DNA of 64,000 bases from assembly GCF_032452875.1 (NCBI RefSeq), contig NC_083871.1, positions 7,043,692 to 7,107,691 on the forward strand, given 5' to 3'. Shown here piece after piece: positions 45,326-57,198 of the stretch. The position numbers were made by a program, and so were the translations under genes. The notes beneath the pieces are model-generated. The model was not told where the DNA came from. It was given only the letters and a program-made list of their open reading frames with translations, and searched no databases. The stretch is from Bos javanicus (Eukaryota; Chordata; Mammalia; Artiodactyla; Bovidae). How positions within the stretch are numbered: the first letter of the stretch is position 1; each line of letters opens with the position of its first letter.

Positions 45326-45700
45326 AATGATGGCCGCAGAAATGCTCCTAAGCCCCTGCAGAGCCGCAGCTGCTCTGAGCTCGGTGAGACTGAGCCGCAG
45401 GCTTGAAAGCACATGCACCCAGGGAGCAGCGGGCCTCATGCACAGTGTTCCAAAAGAGAACTTTACTAAGCTGGCTTTGTTCACCTCGGGACAGAAATCT
45501 CCACTGAGACACTCTGTCCTAATATATCAATATAACCCTACCTACAGGGATCCTGTAACTTAGGATTGGATGAAGACCTCAGGTGTGTGAAGAATGACTC
45601 AGCTCACACAGTGATGAGAGATGATGAGCTGTTCCTGTACAGCATCCAGAGGCTGAGTCATGCACAGTGCATTCTGGGAATCTCCAACTTTCTCTTTAAT
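45326..45700. promoter_or_regulatory. GC-richer patch with AP-1/NF-E2-like and ZNF143-like motifs
   Basis: A compositional island in AT-rich DNA. It contains TGACTCAGC at 45595-45603, its reverse complement GCTGAGTCA at 45652-45660, and GCATTCTGGGAA at 45669-45680, whose complement TTCCCAGAATGC is the core of the ZNF143/SBS motif. An open frame at 45327-45563 has a CAG-GC-rich start, and 'tcggtgaga' near 45379 could be a splice donor. I cannot tell an old promoter or exon from a chance cluster. Confidence 0.3.
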
Positions 45701-46365
45701 GATAATGATAATAGAACTCTATAATACTTAATGAATTTCCTCTAAGGCACTGAACAAAGAAAGTGGTGCCTGAGATAATATTGTTGCTTGTTACTCAGGA
45801 TACCACTTTGAAAACAAATCATAGATGAAGGCATCTGAGGACTGACCAAATTGAATGGAGTGAGAATGGTGTGCAGAGCAAAGGGTCCAGGCTGGATCAA
45901 CACAAAGCTCTGCCATACTGGGGCATCATCAGTCCTCAGGAGACACTTAAATACCAAAGCTAATGAAAATTCTTTGGAAGGCCAAAATCAATGGACCAGT
46001 ATAGGACCAGTCCAAAATCAATCAGTTACACAATTAACTCAGATGTTCCCAGTTGTGAATCTGAGTTCCTTCTGTGACAGAGGGAAGGTGCTGAATACAG
46101 AAATTTTGTATATGTGTTCATTGAGGTGACATATTCAAAGGCGTTAGTAGACACAGTGATTCTCCATGGAGGTTTAACTCAAATAATAATAGCAATAATG
46201 CTAATATTATATTAGCATATATATATGAGCATATATATATATGAGCTCATATATATATGAGCATATATATCCTCACAAACCATGACATGGGAGTTTCCAT
46301 CAGCACACTCAGAGAATTTCAAACCTTCAAAATTCAATTCACATTCATACATACCTAGTAATGCT
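45701..46365. other. Unassigned sequence with AT palindrome
   Basis: No recognised element. A short array of GAGCATATATAT-type units at 46206-46270 contains a near-perfect palindrome centred on GAGCTC (46240-46245). Confidence 0.5.
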
Positions 46366-46572
46366 ACTGCTTCTCTGCTAGCTTAGATGGTAAAGAATCC
46401 ACCTGCGAATGCAGGAGACCAAGGTTTGATCACTGGTTCAGGAAGATCCACTGGTGGAGGGAATGACAACCCACTCCAGTATTTGTGCCTGGAAAATCCC
46501 ATGGACAGAGGAGCCTGGCAGGCTACAGTCCTTGGGGTCACAAAAGAGCTGGACACAACTGAGTAACTAAAT
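46366..46572 (+). mobile_element. Bov-tA SINE
   Basis: Sense copy with a diverged tRNA head ('ctagcttagatggtaaagaat', 'ggtttgatcactggttcagg') and a full A segment to 'ggacacaactgagtaact'. Confidence 0.9.
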
Positions 46573-46665
46573 CACCACCACAATCAAATGGTATTATGTT
46601 ATATAAATATTATAATTGACATTGGACTGTATATTTTGGAGAAGAGCTAACCCTGTCTGAACAGT

Positions 46666-49600
46666 ATGAAAAGGCAAAAAGATAGGACACTGAAAGATGA
46701 ACTCCCAAGGTTGATAGGTGCCCAATATACTACTGGAGGTCAGTGGAGAAATAACTCCAGAAAGAATGAAGAGACAGAGCCAAACCAAAAACAACACACA
46801 GTTGTGGATGTGACTGGTGATGAAATCAAGGTCCGATGCTGTAAAGAGCAATATTGCATAGGAACCTGGAATGTTAGGTCCATGAACCAGTGCAAATTGG
46901 AAGTGATCAAACAGGAGATGGAAAGAGTGAACATAGACATTCTAAGAACCAGCGAACTAAAATGGACTGAAATGGGTGAATTTAACTCAGATGACCATTA
47001 TATCTACTACTATGGGCGAGAATCACTTAGAAGAAATGGAATAGCCATCAGAGTCAACAAGAGTCCAAAATGCAATACTCAGATGCAATCTCAAAAACGA
47101 CAGAATGATCTCTGTTCGTTTCCAAGGCAAACCATTCAATATCACAGTAATCCAAGTCTATATCCCGACCAATAACACTAAAGAAGCTGTAATTGAACAG
47201 TTCTATGAAGACCTACAAGACCTTCTAGAATTAACAACCAAAAAAGATGTCCTTTTCATTATAGGGAACTAGAATGCAAAAGTAGGAAGCCGAGAAACAA
47301 CTGGAGTAACAGGCAAATTTGGCCTTGGAGTACAGAATGAAGCAGGGCAAAGGCTAATAGAGTTCTGCCAAGAAAATGCAATGGTTGTAGCAAACACCCT
47401 CTTCTAACAACACAAGAGAAGACTCTACACATGGACAGCACCAGATGATCAACAGCGAAATGAGATTGATTATATTCTTTGCAGCCAAAGATGGAGAAGC
47501 TCTATACAGTCAGCAAAAACAAGACCAGGAGCTGACTGTGGCTTAGACCATGAACTCCTTATTTCCAAGTTCTGGTTTAAATTGAAGAAAGTAGGGAAAA
47601 CCACTAGACCATACAGGTATGACCTAAATCAAATCCCTAATTCAGTGGAAGTGAGAAATAGATTTAAGGGACTATATATGATAGAGTGCCTCATGAACTA
47701 TGGATGGAGGTTCATGACAATATATGGGAGACAGGGAGCAAGACCATCCCCAAGAAAAAGAAATGCAAAAAAGCAAAATGGCTGTCTGAGGAGGCCTGAC
47801 AAATAGCTGTGAAAAGAAAAGAAGCAAAAAGCAAAAGAGAAAAGAAAAGATATGCCCATTTGAATACAGAGTTCCAAAGAATAACAAGGAGAGATAAGAA
47901 AGCCTTCCTCAGTGATCAGTGCAAAGAAATCGAGGAAAACAAGAGAATGGGAAAGACTAGAGATATCTTCAAGAAAATTAAAAATACTAAGGGAATATTT
48001 CATGCAAAGATGGCCTCGATAAAGGACAGAAATGGTATGGACCTAACAGAAGCAGAAGATATTAAGAAGAGGTGGCAAGAATACACAGAAGAACTGTATA
48101 AAAAAGATCTTCATGATGCAGATAACCATGATGGTGTGATCACTCACCTAGAGCCAGACACCCTGGAATGTGAAGTCAAGTGGGTCTTAGGAACCATTGA
48201 TACCAACAAAGCTAGTGGAGGTGATAGAATTCCAGTTGAGCTATTTCAAATCTTAAAAGATGATGCTGTGAAAGTGCTGCACTCAATATGCCAGCAAATT
48301 TGGAAAACTCAGCAGTGGCCACAGACTGGAAAAGATCAGTTTTCATTCCAATCCCTAAGAAAGGCAATGCCAAAGAATGTTCAAATACTGCATAATTGCA
48401 CTCGTCTCACACGCTAACAAAGTAAAACTCAAAATTCTCCAAGCCAGGCTTCAACAGTACATGAATTGAGAACTTCCAGATATTCAAACTGGATTTAGAA
48501 AAGGCAGAGGAACCAGACACCAAATTACCAACATCCACTGGATCATTGAAAAAGCAAGAACTCTTTTAGAAAAACATAGAAATCCTAGAAAAAAATAGAA
48601 AAACATCTATTTCTGCTTTATTGACTATTCCAAAGCTTTTGACTGTGTGAAGTGAAGTGAAGTCGCTCAGTCGTGTCCGACTCTTTGTGACCCCATGGAC
48701 TGTAGCTTACCAGGCTTCTCCGTCCATGGGATTCTCCAGGCAATAATACTGGAGTGGGTTACCATTTCCTTCTCCAGGGGATCTTCCCAACCCACGGATT
48801 GAACCCGGGTCTCCCTCATTGGAGGCAGACATTTAACCTCTGAGCCGCCAGGGATCACAGTAAACTGTGGAAAATTCTGAAAGAGATGGGAACACCGGAC
48901 CACCTGACCTGCCTCTCTAAAAATCTGTATGCAGGTCAGGAAGCAACAGAACTAGACATGGAACAACAGACTGGTTCCAAATAGGAAAAGGAGTACATCA
49001 AGGCTGTATATTGTCACCCTGTTTATTTAACTTATACACAGGGTACATCGTGAGAAACGCTTGGCTGGAGCAAGCACAAGCTGGAATCAAGATTGCCAGG
49101 AGAAATATAAAGAACCTCAGATATGCAGATGACATCACCCTTAAGGCAAAAAGCAAGGAAGAATTAAAGAGCCTCTTGATGAAAGTGAAAGAGGAGAGTG
49201 AAAAAGTTGGCTTAAATCTCAACATTCAGAAAACGAAGATCATGGCATCCGGTCCCATAACTTCATGCAAATAGATGGGGAAACAGTGGAAACAGTGGCA
49301 GACTTTATTTTCTTGGGGTCCAAAATCACTGCAGATGGTGACTGCAGCCTTGAAATAAAAAGACACTTTACTCCTTGGAAGAAAAATTATGACCCACATA
49401 GACAGCATATTAAAAAGCAGAGACATTACTTTGTCAACAAAGATCTGTCTAGTCAAGGTTATGGTTTTTCCGGTGGTCATGTATGGATGTGAGAGTTGGA
49501 CTATCAAGAAAGCTGAGTGCAGAAGAATCGATGCTTTTGAAGTGTGGTGTTGGAGAAGACTCTTGAGAGTCCCTTGGACTGCAAGGAGATCAAACCAGTC

Positions 49601-49685
49601 CATCCCAAAGGAGATCAGTCCTGGGTGTTCATTGGAAGGACTGATGTTGAAGCTAAAACTCCAATACTTTGGCCACCTGATGTGA
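46666..49685 (+). pseudogene. BovB endonuclease-RT polyprotein remnant
   Basis: It starts near 46664 with MKRQKDR. The endonuclease N-terminus is open to 47175 (GTWNVRSM, ELKWTEM). A stop follows at 47271-47273, where sister copies have a tryptophan-like codon, and further stops and frame changes lie near 47405, 47800 and 48340-48470. RT motif regions appear at 47809-48417 and 49011-49274, with YADD intact at 49122-49133. The C-terminal segment is at 49389-49685. The SINE insertion falls just after the motif-A region (DCV). Confidence 0.88.
48650..48854 (-). mobile_element. Bov-tA SINE inside BovB
   Basis: An antisense, almost full-length copy: the A segment at left ('agtcgctcagtcgtgtccg') and the tRNA head at right ('gattgaacccgggtctcc', 'tctgagccgccaggga'). 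BovB resumes with 'tcacagtaaactgtgg'. No clear duplication is visible. Confidence 0.93.
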
Positions 49686-49918
49686 AGAGCTGACTCATTT
49701 GAAAAGACCCTGATGCTGGGAAAGATTGAAGGCAGGAGGAGAAGGGGATGACAAAGGATGAGATGGTTGGATGGCATCACCGACTCAATGGACACAAGTT
49801 TGAGTAAACTCTGGGAGTTGGTGATGGACAGGGAGGGTTGGTGTACTGTGGTCCATGGAGTTGCAAAAAGTCGGACACAACTGAGCAATTGAACTGAACT
49901 TAACTGAACGCTGTCTGA

Positions 49919-50368
49919 TCCCCTCTGTTCCTCCACTCGTACCTCTTTCCCATGTGTGATGTGTACCTCATGTATATGTGTTGAAGTGAATTGAATTGAG
50001 GGCCCAGACTGAGGTCTCACTGCTTATAGTGTTATTCACTGTTCAGTCTCACTTTAGATTTTATCCTTTGTCCCCTTATTCCCCAAAGCATGTTTCATTG
50101 CTCCATCTTTGTAGTCCTATGTGATCCTATGTATCCTTTCCTTCCCAAAACCACCTATTTATGTGCCTGTCCACCCACCAGGCTAGGCAACAAGAGGGCA
50201 TGTATGTATCTTTGCAGTGAGGAAGCTAGGACAGGCTAAACCACAATTACTGAAGGACACATTTCCTCAGAGAACAAGAGAAAGAGGGAGACAAGTCTCC
50301 TTGGAGTACTACTGAAAGAAGGAGCACTCTATTAATCTCATAATTCAGAAAATTAGAAAAAGGGCAAC
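49919..50368. other. Unassigned sequence
   Basis: 450 bp of unique-looking DNA between two sense BovB copies. Confidence 0.5.
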
Positions 50369-51414
50369 TAAACTGTGGAAAATTCTGAAAGAGATGGGAA
50401 TACCAGACCACTTGACCTGCCTCTTGAGAAACCTGTATTCAGGTCAGGAAGCAACAGTTAGAACTGGATATGGAACAACAGACTGGTTCCAAATAGGAAA
50501 AGAAGTACGTCAAGGCTGTATATTGTCACCCTGCTCATTTAACTTATATGCAGAGTACATCATGAGAAACACTGGGCTGGAGGAAGCACAAGATGGAATC
50601 AAGATTGCCCAGAGAAATATCAATAACCTCAATAATATGCAGAGGACACCACCCTTATGGCAGAAAGTGAAGAGGAACTCAAAAGCCTCTTGATGAAAGT
50701 GAAAGAGGAGAGTGAAAAAGTTGGCTTAAAGCTCAAATTCAGAAAACTAAGATCATGGCATCTGGTCCCATCACTTCATGGCAAATAGATAGGGAAACAG
50801 TGGAAACTGGCTGATTTTATTTCACTGGGCTCCAAAATCACTACAGATGGTGACTGCAGCCATGAAATTAAAAGACGCTTACTCCTTGGAAGGAAAGTTA
50901 TGACCAACCTAGATAGCATATTCAAAAGCAGAGGCATTACTTTGCCAACAAAGATCTGTCTAGTCAAAACTATGGTTTTTCCAGTGGTCATGTATGAATG
51001 TGAGAGTTGGACTATCAAGAAAACTGAGCGCCGAAGAATTGATGCTTTTGAACTGTGGTGTTGGAGAAGACTCTTGAGAGTTCCCTGGACTGCAAGGAGA
51101 TCCAACCAGTCCATCCCAAAGGAGATCAGTCCTGGGTGTTCATTGGAAGGACTGATGTTGAAGTTAAAACTGCAATACTTTGGCCACCTGATGTGAAGAT
51201 TTGATTCATTGGAAAAGGCTCTGATGCTCAGAAAGATTGAAGGCAGGAGGAGAAGGGGATAACAGAGGATGAGATGGTTGGATGGCATCACCAACTCAAT
51301 GGACACAAGTTTGGGTAGACTCTGGGAGTTGGTGATGGACAGGGAGGCCTGGTGTGCTGTGGTTCATGGGGTTGCAAAGAGTCAGACACAACTGAGTGAC
51401 TGAACTGAACTGAA
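50369..51414 (+). mobile_element. BovB LINE 3' fragment
   Basis: Sense, 5'-truncated within RT at 'taaactgtgg', running to the 3' terminus. The catalytic YADD region is destroyed by an insertion and frame change near 50625-50640 (the frame reads NNLNNMQR). The C-terminal segment is open at 50900-51196. Confidence 0.93.
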
Positions 51415-51954
51415 ACAAAACATAAATATAGAAGTGATTACAAAGGTGGTGGGGGGTGCCTGGAAGGGGAGCTGGTGTTGGTGTAGGTCCCATTCAAGAG
51501 GATAACTTTGCTTGTAAAGCCCTCCTGGAATTTCTGTTGGAACATCCAGTTACCACCATGGCCTAGAGTCTTAGCACTCAGTTGGAGAAATACTAGGAAG
51601 CCTGGAAACTTCACCGTCCCTCCCAAACACAATTCATGGCTTTTATGTTTTTATATTCCATTTGTTTTGTGTTTGGAAATAGCAATAAAACAGGTGATTT
51701 TATCTGGGGAGAGTAGACTGAGCTCCAAGGACCCAAGGAAAGAAACTTGGGGAAGGGTATGTAGACTTACATGCTGGGCTTCACAGTGGTCTGGATGGAA
51801 CACAGACTCTCTCTACACCCATTCACTATTTCTGTATTTGCTTCCTGTTTCCATGTGGTCATGAGAGTCTTCCAAGATTACTGCTATTATTAATTTGAAG
51901 TCATGACATTGCAGATTTATAATGAGAAGGACAATGTGGCATTTTTGTTATGGG
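51415..51954. other. Unassigned sequence
   Basis: No recognised repeat. The frame 51508-51864 (118 codons) has no domain that I recognise. Confidence 0.45.
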
Positions 51955-52125
51955 AAACACACAGACTAACAGAATAGAATAGAGGGAGGATTCAGAAACA
52001 AACTCACATGTAAGGATAATTGAGTTTGATAAAGGTCCAAAGCCAATTCAGTGAAGAAAATATGGTATTTACAACAAATGGTGCTGGAGCAATTGGATTT
52101 TCAGAAGCAAAGAAACAATGAAGAA
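51955..52125 (+). mobile_element. Old L1 ORF2 remnant
   Basis: Diverged ORF2 nucleotide pattern: 'agactaacagaatagaatagaggg', 'acaaactcacatg', 'gataaaggtccaaag', 'caacaaatggtgctggagcaattgg'. It corresponds to the ESPEIN...NKWCWENW region in younger copies. Confidence 0.65.
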
Positions 52126-52148
52126 GGAGGAGGGGGAAGGGAGAAGGA

Positions 52149-52169
52149 ACACACACACACACACACACA
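52149..52169. repeat. (CA)n microsatellite
   Basis: About ten uninterrupted CA units. Confidence 0.9.
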
Positions 52170-53249
52170 AGTAGGTACTTTTTGTTGGTCCCATGGTCAT
52201 TCACAAAACTGCTAAAAACAACCCTCTTTAATCGTTGATCACAATGAAATCTCCACTCAGGTCCAATGTCTAGGATTCTAAGCTCAGCTGCAGTTAATAG
52301 TGAAAAGTTTAGAAATCAGGACACCAGAATTATGAACATATCCCTAAATCTTCCTCTCTACTGCTTCTTGCTGCCAAGCTGATTAAATTTTTTATGGTGT
52401 TCGTTTATGTATGTTATGAAGAAATAACACAGGTTAAAATTTAAAAAGAAATCAGTCATTTATGGGAACTACCCTTCATAGAAGGAAGGGAATGCAAAGA
52501 TCTCTTTGTGGGGACAAAGGAGACTTGCTACGGGGGCAAGGGGTCTAGTGAAGAGGGTGAGGCTGGGGACCAGGACACTGGACAAGCAGGGAAGCAAGAC
52601 ATGAAACCTCAAAGCTGCAAACCTAAAAGAACCTGCCATTTGGAAGGTGTACTGAGAAGCCCTGGACACAGAGGGACTGAACTCAAAGTTAGGCCAAGGG
52701 CCACCGGTTCATGCATCTTTCCATGTGTTTCCCCATGATCTTGAGTCAAGGGCTAACATTACTGTCAGACTCTGTAAGGATTCTCCAGGATTTCACTCAC
52801 CCTTTCAGTCAGTCAGTTGGTCAATAAATATGCATGATGCTACCACACAGAGCATTACCTGATTGAGGTGCTGAGACTTTCAAGGGTTTCAAAACACTGT
52901 TCTAGTTCTTAAGAATATTAAAATCCAAGAAAAATAAAAAGTTATAAATAAACATACTGCATTTTTAGCAACAATCATTTGCAATCTCAGATACAGAAGG
53001 CACCTTCATGGTCATATAATCCAAAGTAATTTTTAAACTGTGTGGCTGGTGAGGCATTCACCCAGGGGGTGTACAAGACGATACTTTCTGTGAGAAAAGA
53101 GACTATTTGCTTCTGGTGCTTTTTCTGATGTGGTCCTCTAGTTGTATATTTGTGCATTTTGCAATCATTATAATATTTTATTGCAGAGAGGGACACACAC
53201 ATACACAAGATAGGTGTTTGAATCTGTGGAAAAAGGTGCTTCATTTCTT
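52170..53249. other. Unassigned sequence
   Basis: About 1.1 kb without a firm assignment. 52985-53050 may be an ancient repeat that I cannot name. Confidence 0.4.
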
Positions 53250-53581
53250 TAATTTTTTTTTATTGTGGTAAAAGTTACATAATATAAAACATACTGTTTT
53301 AACCATATTCAGCTGTACGGTTCAATGACACTAAGTATATTCACATTGTGGAGCAGCCCTCTCTTATCGTCCATCTCCCATATTTTTCACCTTCCTAAAC
53401 TGAAACTCTGTCCCAGTTAAACACTAAGTCCCCATCTCCTGTCCCCATCCCATCCCCACCTCCTGGCCCCTGGCATCTACCAATGTACTTTCTGACTTTA
53501 TGAATTTGACAATTCTAGCTACCTCATATAAGGAATCAAACAGTATTTGTCTGAACCTACTGTATACTGGAATCCGTTTTT
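53250..53581 (-). mobile_element. L1M-type 3' end, antisense
   Basis: 'tttttttattgtggtaaaagttacataat', 'accatattcagctgtacggttcaatg', 'ttcctaaactgaaactctg' and 'ctttatgaatttgacaattctagc' follow the order of old mammalian L1 3' UTRs read backwards. The target of the younger L1 insertion at 53595. Confidence 0.75.
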
Positions 53582-53594
53582 AAAAGTTGACTTA
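53582..53594. repeat. L1 target-site duplication, left copy
   Basis: AAAAGTTGACTTA, repeated exactly at 53780-53792. Confidence 0.93.
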
Positions 53595-53779
53595 GCTGGA
53601 TGCTTGGGGCTGGTGCACTGGGACGGCCCAGACGGATGGTATGGGGAGGGAGGAGGGAGGAGGGTTCGGGATGGGGAACACATGTATACCTGTGGCGGAT
53701 TCATTTTGATATTTGGCAAAACTAATACAATTATGTAAAGTTTAAAAATAAAATAAAATTGGAAGAATAAAAAAAAAAA
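53595..53779 (+). mobile_element. Short bovine L1 3' end with 13-bp TSD
   Basis: The last ~185 bp of bovine L1: G-rich UTR ('gggagggaggagggaggagg'), 'atttggcaaaactaatac', then an A-rich tail. Target duplications on both sides define it precisely as a strongly 5'-truncated insertion into older L1 sequence. Confidence 0.95.
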
Positions 53780-53792
53780 AAAAGTTGACTTA

Positions 53793-54140
53793 ATATATGT
53801 CCTGTGAGCAGATTGTACCTTGCTTTTGCTCCCTTCTTCTTTCCTTCTCTCATTAGATATCTATTTTATGCATAGTAGTGCATATATATCAATCACAATC
53901 TCGCAACTTATCCCAACTCTGCCTTTCCCCCCCTGGTGTCTGGGCATTTGTTCTCTATGTCTGTCTCTATTTCTGCTCTCAAATAGATTCATCTGTACCA
54001 TTTTTCTATATTCCATATACATGCATTAATATATGGCAGTTGTTTTTCTCTTTCTGGTTTACTTTACTCTGAATAACAGTCTCTAGGTCCATCCACACCT
54101 ACAAATGGCACAATTTCATTCCTCCATTGTATATATGTAC
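53793..54140 (-). mobile_element. L1 3' UTR, antisense continuation
   Basis: 'gttctctatgtctgtctctatttctgctc', 'tctggtttactttactctgaataac' and 'ctctaggtccatccacac' follow the backward-read L1 3' region. It is diverged. Confidence 0.65.
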
Positions 54141-54216
54141 CCAGGTATGCTTCACTTTTAAAGTTTGAACCCACATATATGCTTTTACTTTCATTAACAC
54201 TTTTAATGTTTTATGT

Positions 54217-54636
54217 TGTTCAGTTACTCAGTCATGCCCCGACTCTTTGTGACCCCATGAACTGCAGCACGCCAGGCCTTCCTGTCCTTCACCATCTCCT
54301 GGAGTTTGCCCAAGTTCATGTTCATTGTATCAGTGATACCATCTAGCCATCTCATCCTCTGACACCCACTTTTCCATCTGCCCTCAATCTTTCCCAACAT
54401 CAGGGACTTCTCCAATGAGTCGTCTGTTCACATCAGATGACCAAAATACTGGAGTTTCAGCATCAGTCCTTCCAATGAATATTCAGGATTTATCTCCATT
54501 AAGATTGACTTGTTTGATCTCCTTGTGTTCAAGGGACTTTCAAGAGTCTTCTCTAGAACCACAGTTTGAAGGCATCATTCTTTGGCATTCTGCCTTCCTT
54601 AAGTTCCAGCTCTCACAACTTTACATGACCACTGGG
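54217..54636 (-). mobile_element. BovB LINE 3' fragment, old
   Basis: A diverged antisense BovB 3' end from 'gttcagttactcagtc' to 'acatgaccactggg'. Several substitutions and small indels relative to sister copies suggest an early insertion. Confidence 0.88.
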
Positions 54637-55344
54637 ATGAATGTTATATACTACAGCTTTAAACAAACACAATGCAGACTATGATAAAAAAAAAAAAAAG
54701 AAGAAGTTACAGTGATAAATGTATGATCATTTCTGACCTTTAAGGAGCCCTGTCATGAAGATATGACACATGAAAAGTCTCTAGGATATATACCATTTTC
54801 CAGGAAAATTATATTTTTCTACAAATTTTCTCTTTCTTCTTTTATAGTCTTCTGTCCAAGGGGAAATGAGTTGAATCTGGTAGAGACTTAGAGAACTCAA
54901 CCCCCTTCTGGATGATCATTTTTTCCACCCTAAGAGGTTCATGTTTTGTTAATGATCTGTTTTATAGTCTTATTTATGGTGGAACCATAATTTTATCTCC
55001 CCCTCTATCAGCCACAGTCATTATTGTTATTACCAGTATTATTACACAAGGTGGTTTGCACAGCACCTCAGGCACAACCAAGCACTCCCTATGGTGACTG
55101 TTGTTACTATTGTTGAAATGTCATTCATAAGCAGTTGGCAATTGTTCTGCTTTTGTTAAAGCTAACAGGTCATTTTGTAATTCCCAGAAATTTATGATAC
55201 TGTTTTTTTTATGACTTTTAAGTACTCCTAAGGCCTATTCACAGTTTTCTAATTCCACCTGGATTAGTTCTTAAAAAAAAAAAAAAATCCACTAATAGAT
55301 AAATCTCTCTTTTTTTAGATTTTCTTGATTATTCAAAGTTTGTC
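54637..55344. other. Unassigned sequence
   Basis: AT-rich with A runs at 54688-54700 and 55272-55287. No firm repeat call and no exon. Confidence 0.45.
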
Positions 55345-55525
55345 ACCTATACCTCTTATTGAACCCTTATGGCAAGCCAAAATCATAGGGATCATTTTCA
55401 TTTCTACTTTACAGACAAACATTGAGGCCCATGATTTCATGGATCTTTCCTGAAGGTACAGGCCTATTAGGTAATGGAGCCAGGATATGGATATTCATTG
55501 AGTCTGAACCCAGAGATCAAACTCT
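55345..55525 (+). mobile_element. MIR SINE remnant
   Basis: 'ttttcatttctactttacagacaaacattgaggccc', 'ggcctattaggtaatggagccagg', 'gtctgaacccagagatcaaac' give the MIR order. Confidence 0.75.
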
Positions 55526-55527
55526 TT

Positions 55528-55551
55528 ATAAAAAAGAAATTTTATTGAGTA
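55528..55551 (-). mobile_element. L1 3' UTR, left of the MITE
   Basis: 'aaaaaagaaattttattgagta' is the backward start of an L1 3' end that continues at 56031 after the DNA transposon. Confidence 0.6.
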
Positions 55552-56030
55552 CAGTAAGTCCCCTATATATGAAGAAGTTCCATCCCAAGAGCATGTTTTA
55601 AGTCCAATTTATTCATAAATCCAACAAACTTAACCTTGGTACCCAACTAATGCAACTGGCCATATAGTATTGTACTATGATAGGTTTATAATACTTTTCA
55701 CACCAATAACACATAAAAAGCAAACACAAAAAATAAAGGAAACATTTCTGCTCTTGCAGTACAGCACGTTGACATGTACAGTAGTTCCAGCCACATCACT
55801 GCTGCTATTATGCTTGTTTCTAGACACCCAGGCTTGAAATAAAGGCATTGCCCTACTGTACTCTCAAGAGTCAGGAAAAGTACACAAAAGCACAACCACT
55901 TGAAGAGTGTGCACACGTGGGACAATGCACGCCAGACATGTGAACTAATGTTATGGGGTTAGACATTTGAAAGCAAGTTTGCATCATTGAAATTTTGCAA
56001 CTTTCAGATTCATATGTAGGGGACTTACTG
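55552..56030. mobile_element. Tc1/mariner-like (Tigger-type) MITE
   Basis: A 479-bp element with terminal inverted repeats: the left CAGTAAGTCCCCTATATATG matches the complement of the right end (55999-56030) at 21 of 22 positions. It is flanked by TA at 55550-55551 and 56031-56032, the target of this superfamily. No transposase frame is present. The superfamily call rests on TIR plus TA, and Tigger-type is my best guess. Confidence 0.85.
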
Positions 56031-56200
56031 TACAGCTGATTTACAATGCCGTGTAGCTTCAGGAGCACAGCAGAGTGAATCAGCCATACACATATATATC
56101 CACTCCCCTTTAGATTTTGCTCTGATACAGGTCACCCTGTACCCCACAGCAAGTCTTTGTTGGTCATTATTCTATACTCAGTAGTACGAATATATCAATA
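56031..56200 (-). mobile_element. L1 3' UTR, right of the MITE
   Basis: 'cagctgatttacaatgccgtg', 'ttcaggagcacagcagagtg', 'cagccatacacatatatatcc' and 'ttagattttgctctg' continue the antisense L1 3' UTR from 55551. The MITE therefore split this L1. Confidence 0.75.
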
Positions 56201-57198
56201 TTTTAAAAATTTTTTTCTAGTGTGAGCAATTCTAGAATCTTGATGTTACATTTTTGAGGAAACTCCAACTTCTCTCCCATGGTGCATCTTTTATATCATT
56301 ATAACTACACTTTTGGTTGCTTCTTACCTCTGAAAATTGTTTTCTTTCACAGTGTCCTTTTCTGTAGTAAAGTTTGTCTTTAGTAACAGGGTTTGGTTTT
56401 GTTTGGGGAGGTTTTTCTAGCACTCATTGTCCCTAAAATTTAAGGTATGTATTGGCTCGTATTTGGCCTGAACCATCTTGAGTACTAAAGTAATTTGACT
56501 TTTTTCCCAATGATCTTTCACATTTTTTTAAAGCTACCAATTGGTTTTTTAAATGACACATTAGGCATACTCAGGCCTTTAAGAAATTTTTTTCCATTTG
56601 TCTATTAATTTTGAGTAAAAGATAGATGCTATTTCTGCTCCTGCTTTCAGCTGAACTTTTGTACCTTCTCTTGTCTAGGTATGATCTTCTTGTAATCTTA
56701 GCACAAATTTATAAACCATAATGTTCTTCATTGTTTTAAAACACTTTTTGGACAGAGTGATAATTCTGCAAATATTATGCTGCAAATAAATTATTCTCTC
56801 TTAAGCACAAATGTGATAATATTCTGTCTCTGCATCATAGAATCTACTGTTTCCTGAAGACCTCTCACACATTCTAGCTCATCCCTACCACACACTTCTC
56901 CTTATTTGTGCATCAGATACACTGAAATTTTATGCCAAACACTTTATTTGAAGCATATTATTTAATCCACACAAAAGTAGTTTCAATTAGCCATCATTTC
57001 CCTATGTGATACGTGAAGATATTAAAAATCAACAGCTTCTATTATTTTCCAAGCATGACAAAAATGCGTGGATGTCTTCTGCATTTTCTGGATCTTCTCA
57101 AGTTTAATTATTTTCATATTAAATTACACCAGGAAGAAAATCAAGCAGTGGGCAGAGTTTCCAGGGTGGTGATTTAAGAACTTACAGGAATCTATTCT
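56201..57198. other. Unassigned AT-rich sequence
   Basis: About 1 kb with no recognised element, exon or RNA gene. Confidence 0.45.

Larger units (their letters stand above)
46661..49910 (+). mobile_element. BovB LINE, nearly complete ORF region
   Basis: A sense BovB truncated just upstream of the ORF start (it begins 'acagtatgaaaagg') and running to the 3' terminus. It is flanked by exact CTGTCTGA copies at 46653-46660 and 49911-49918. A Bov-tA SINE interrupts it at 48650-48854. Confidence 0.95.

Noticed and set aside
45327..45563. Arg/Ala-rich open frame that looks like a mitochondrial presequence
   Set aside because: No homologous protein comes to mind, there is no supporting second exon, and it is only 78 codons. 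Kept only as part of a possible regulatory patch.
52508..52738. Hydrophilic 76-codon frame in GC-richer DNA
   Set aside because: Low-complexity Gly/Glu/Lys-rich sequence without a family motif or exon structure.
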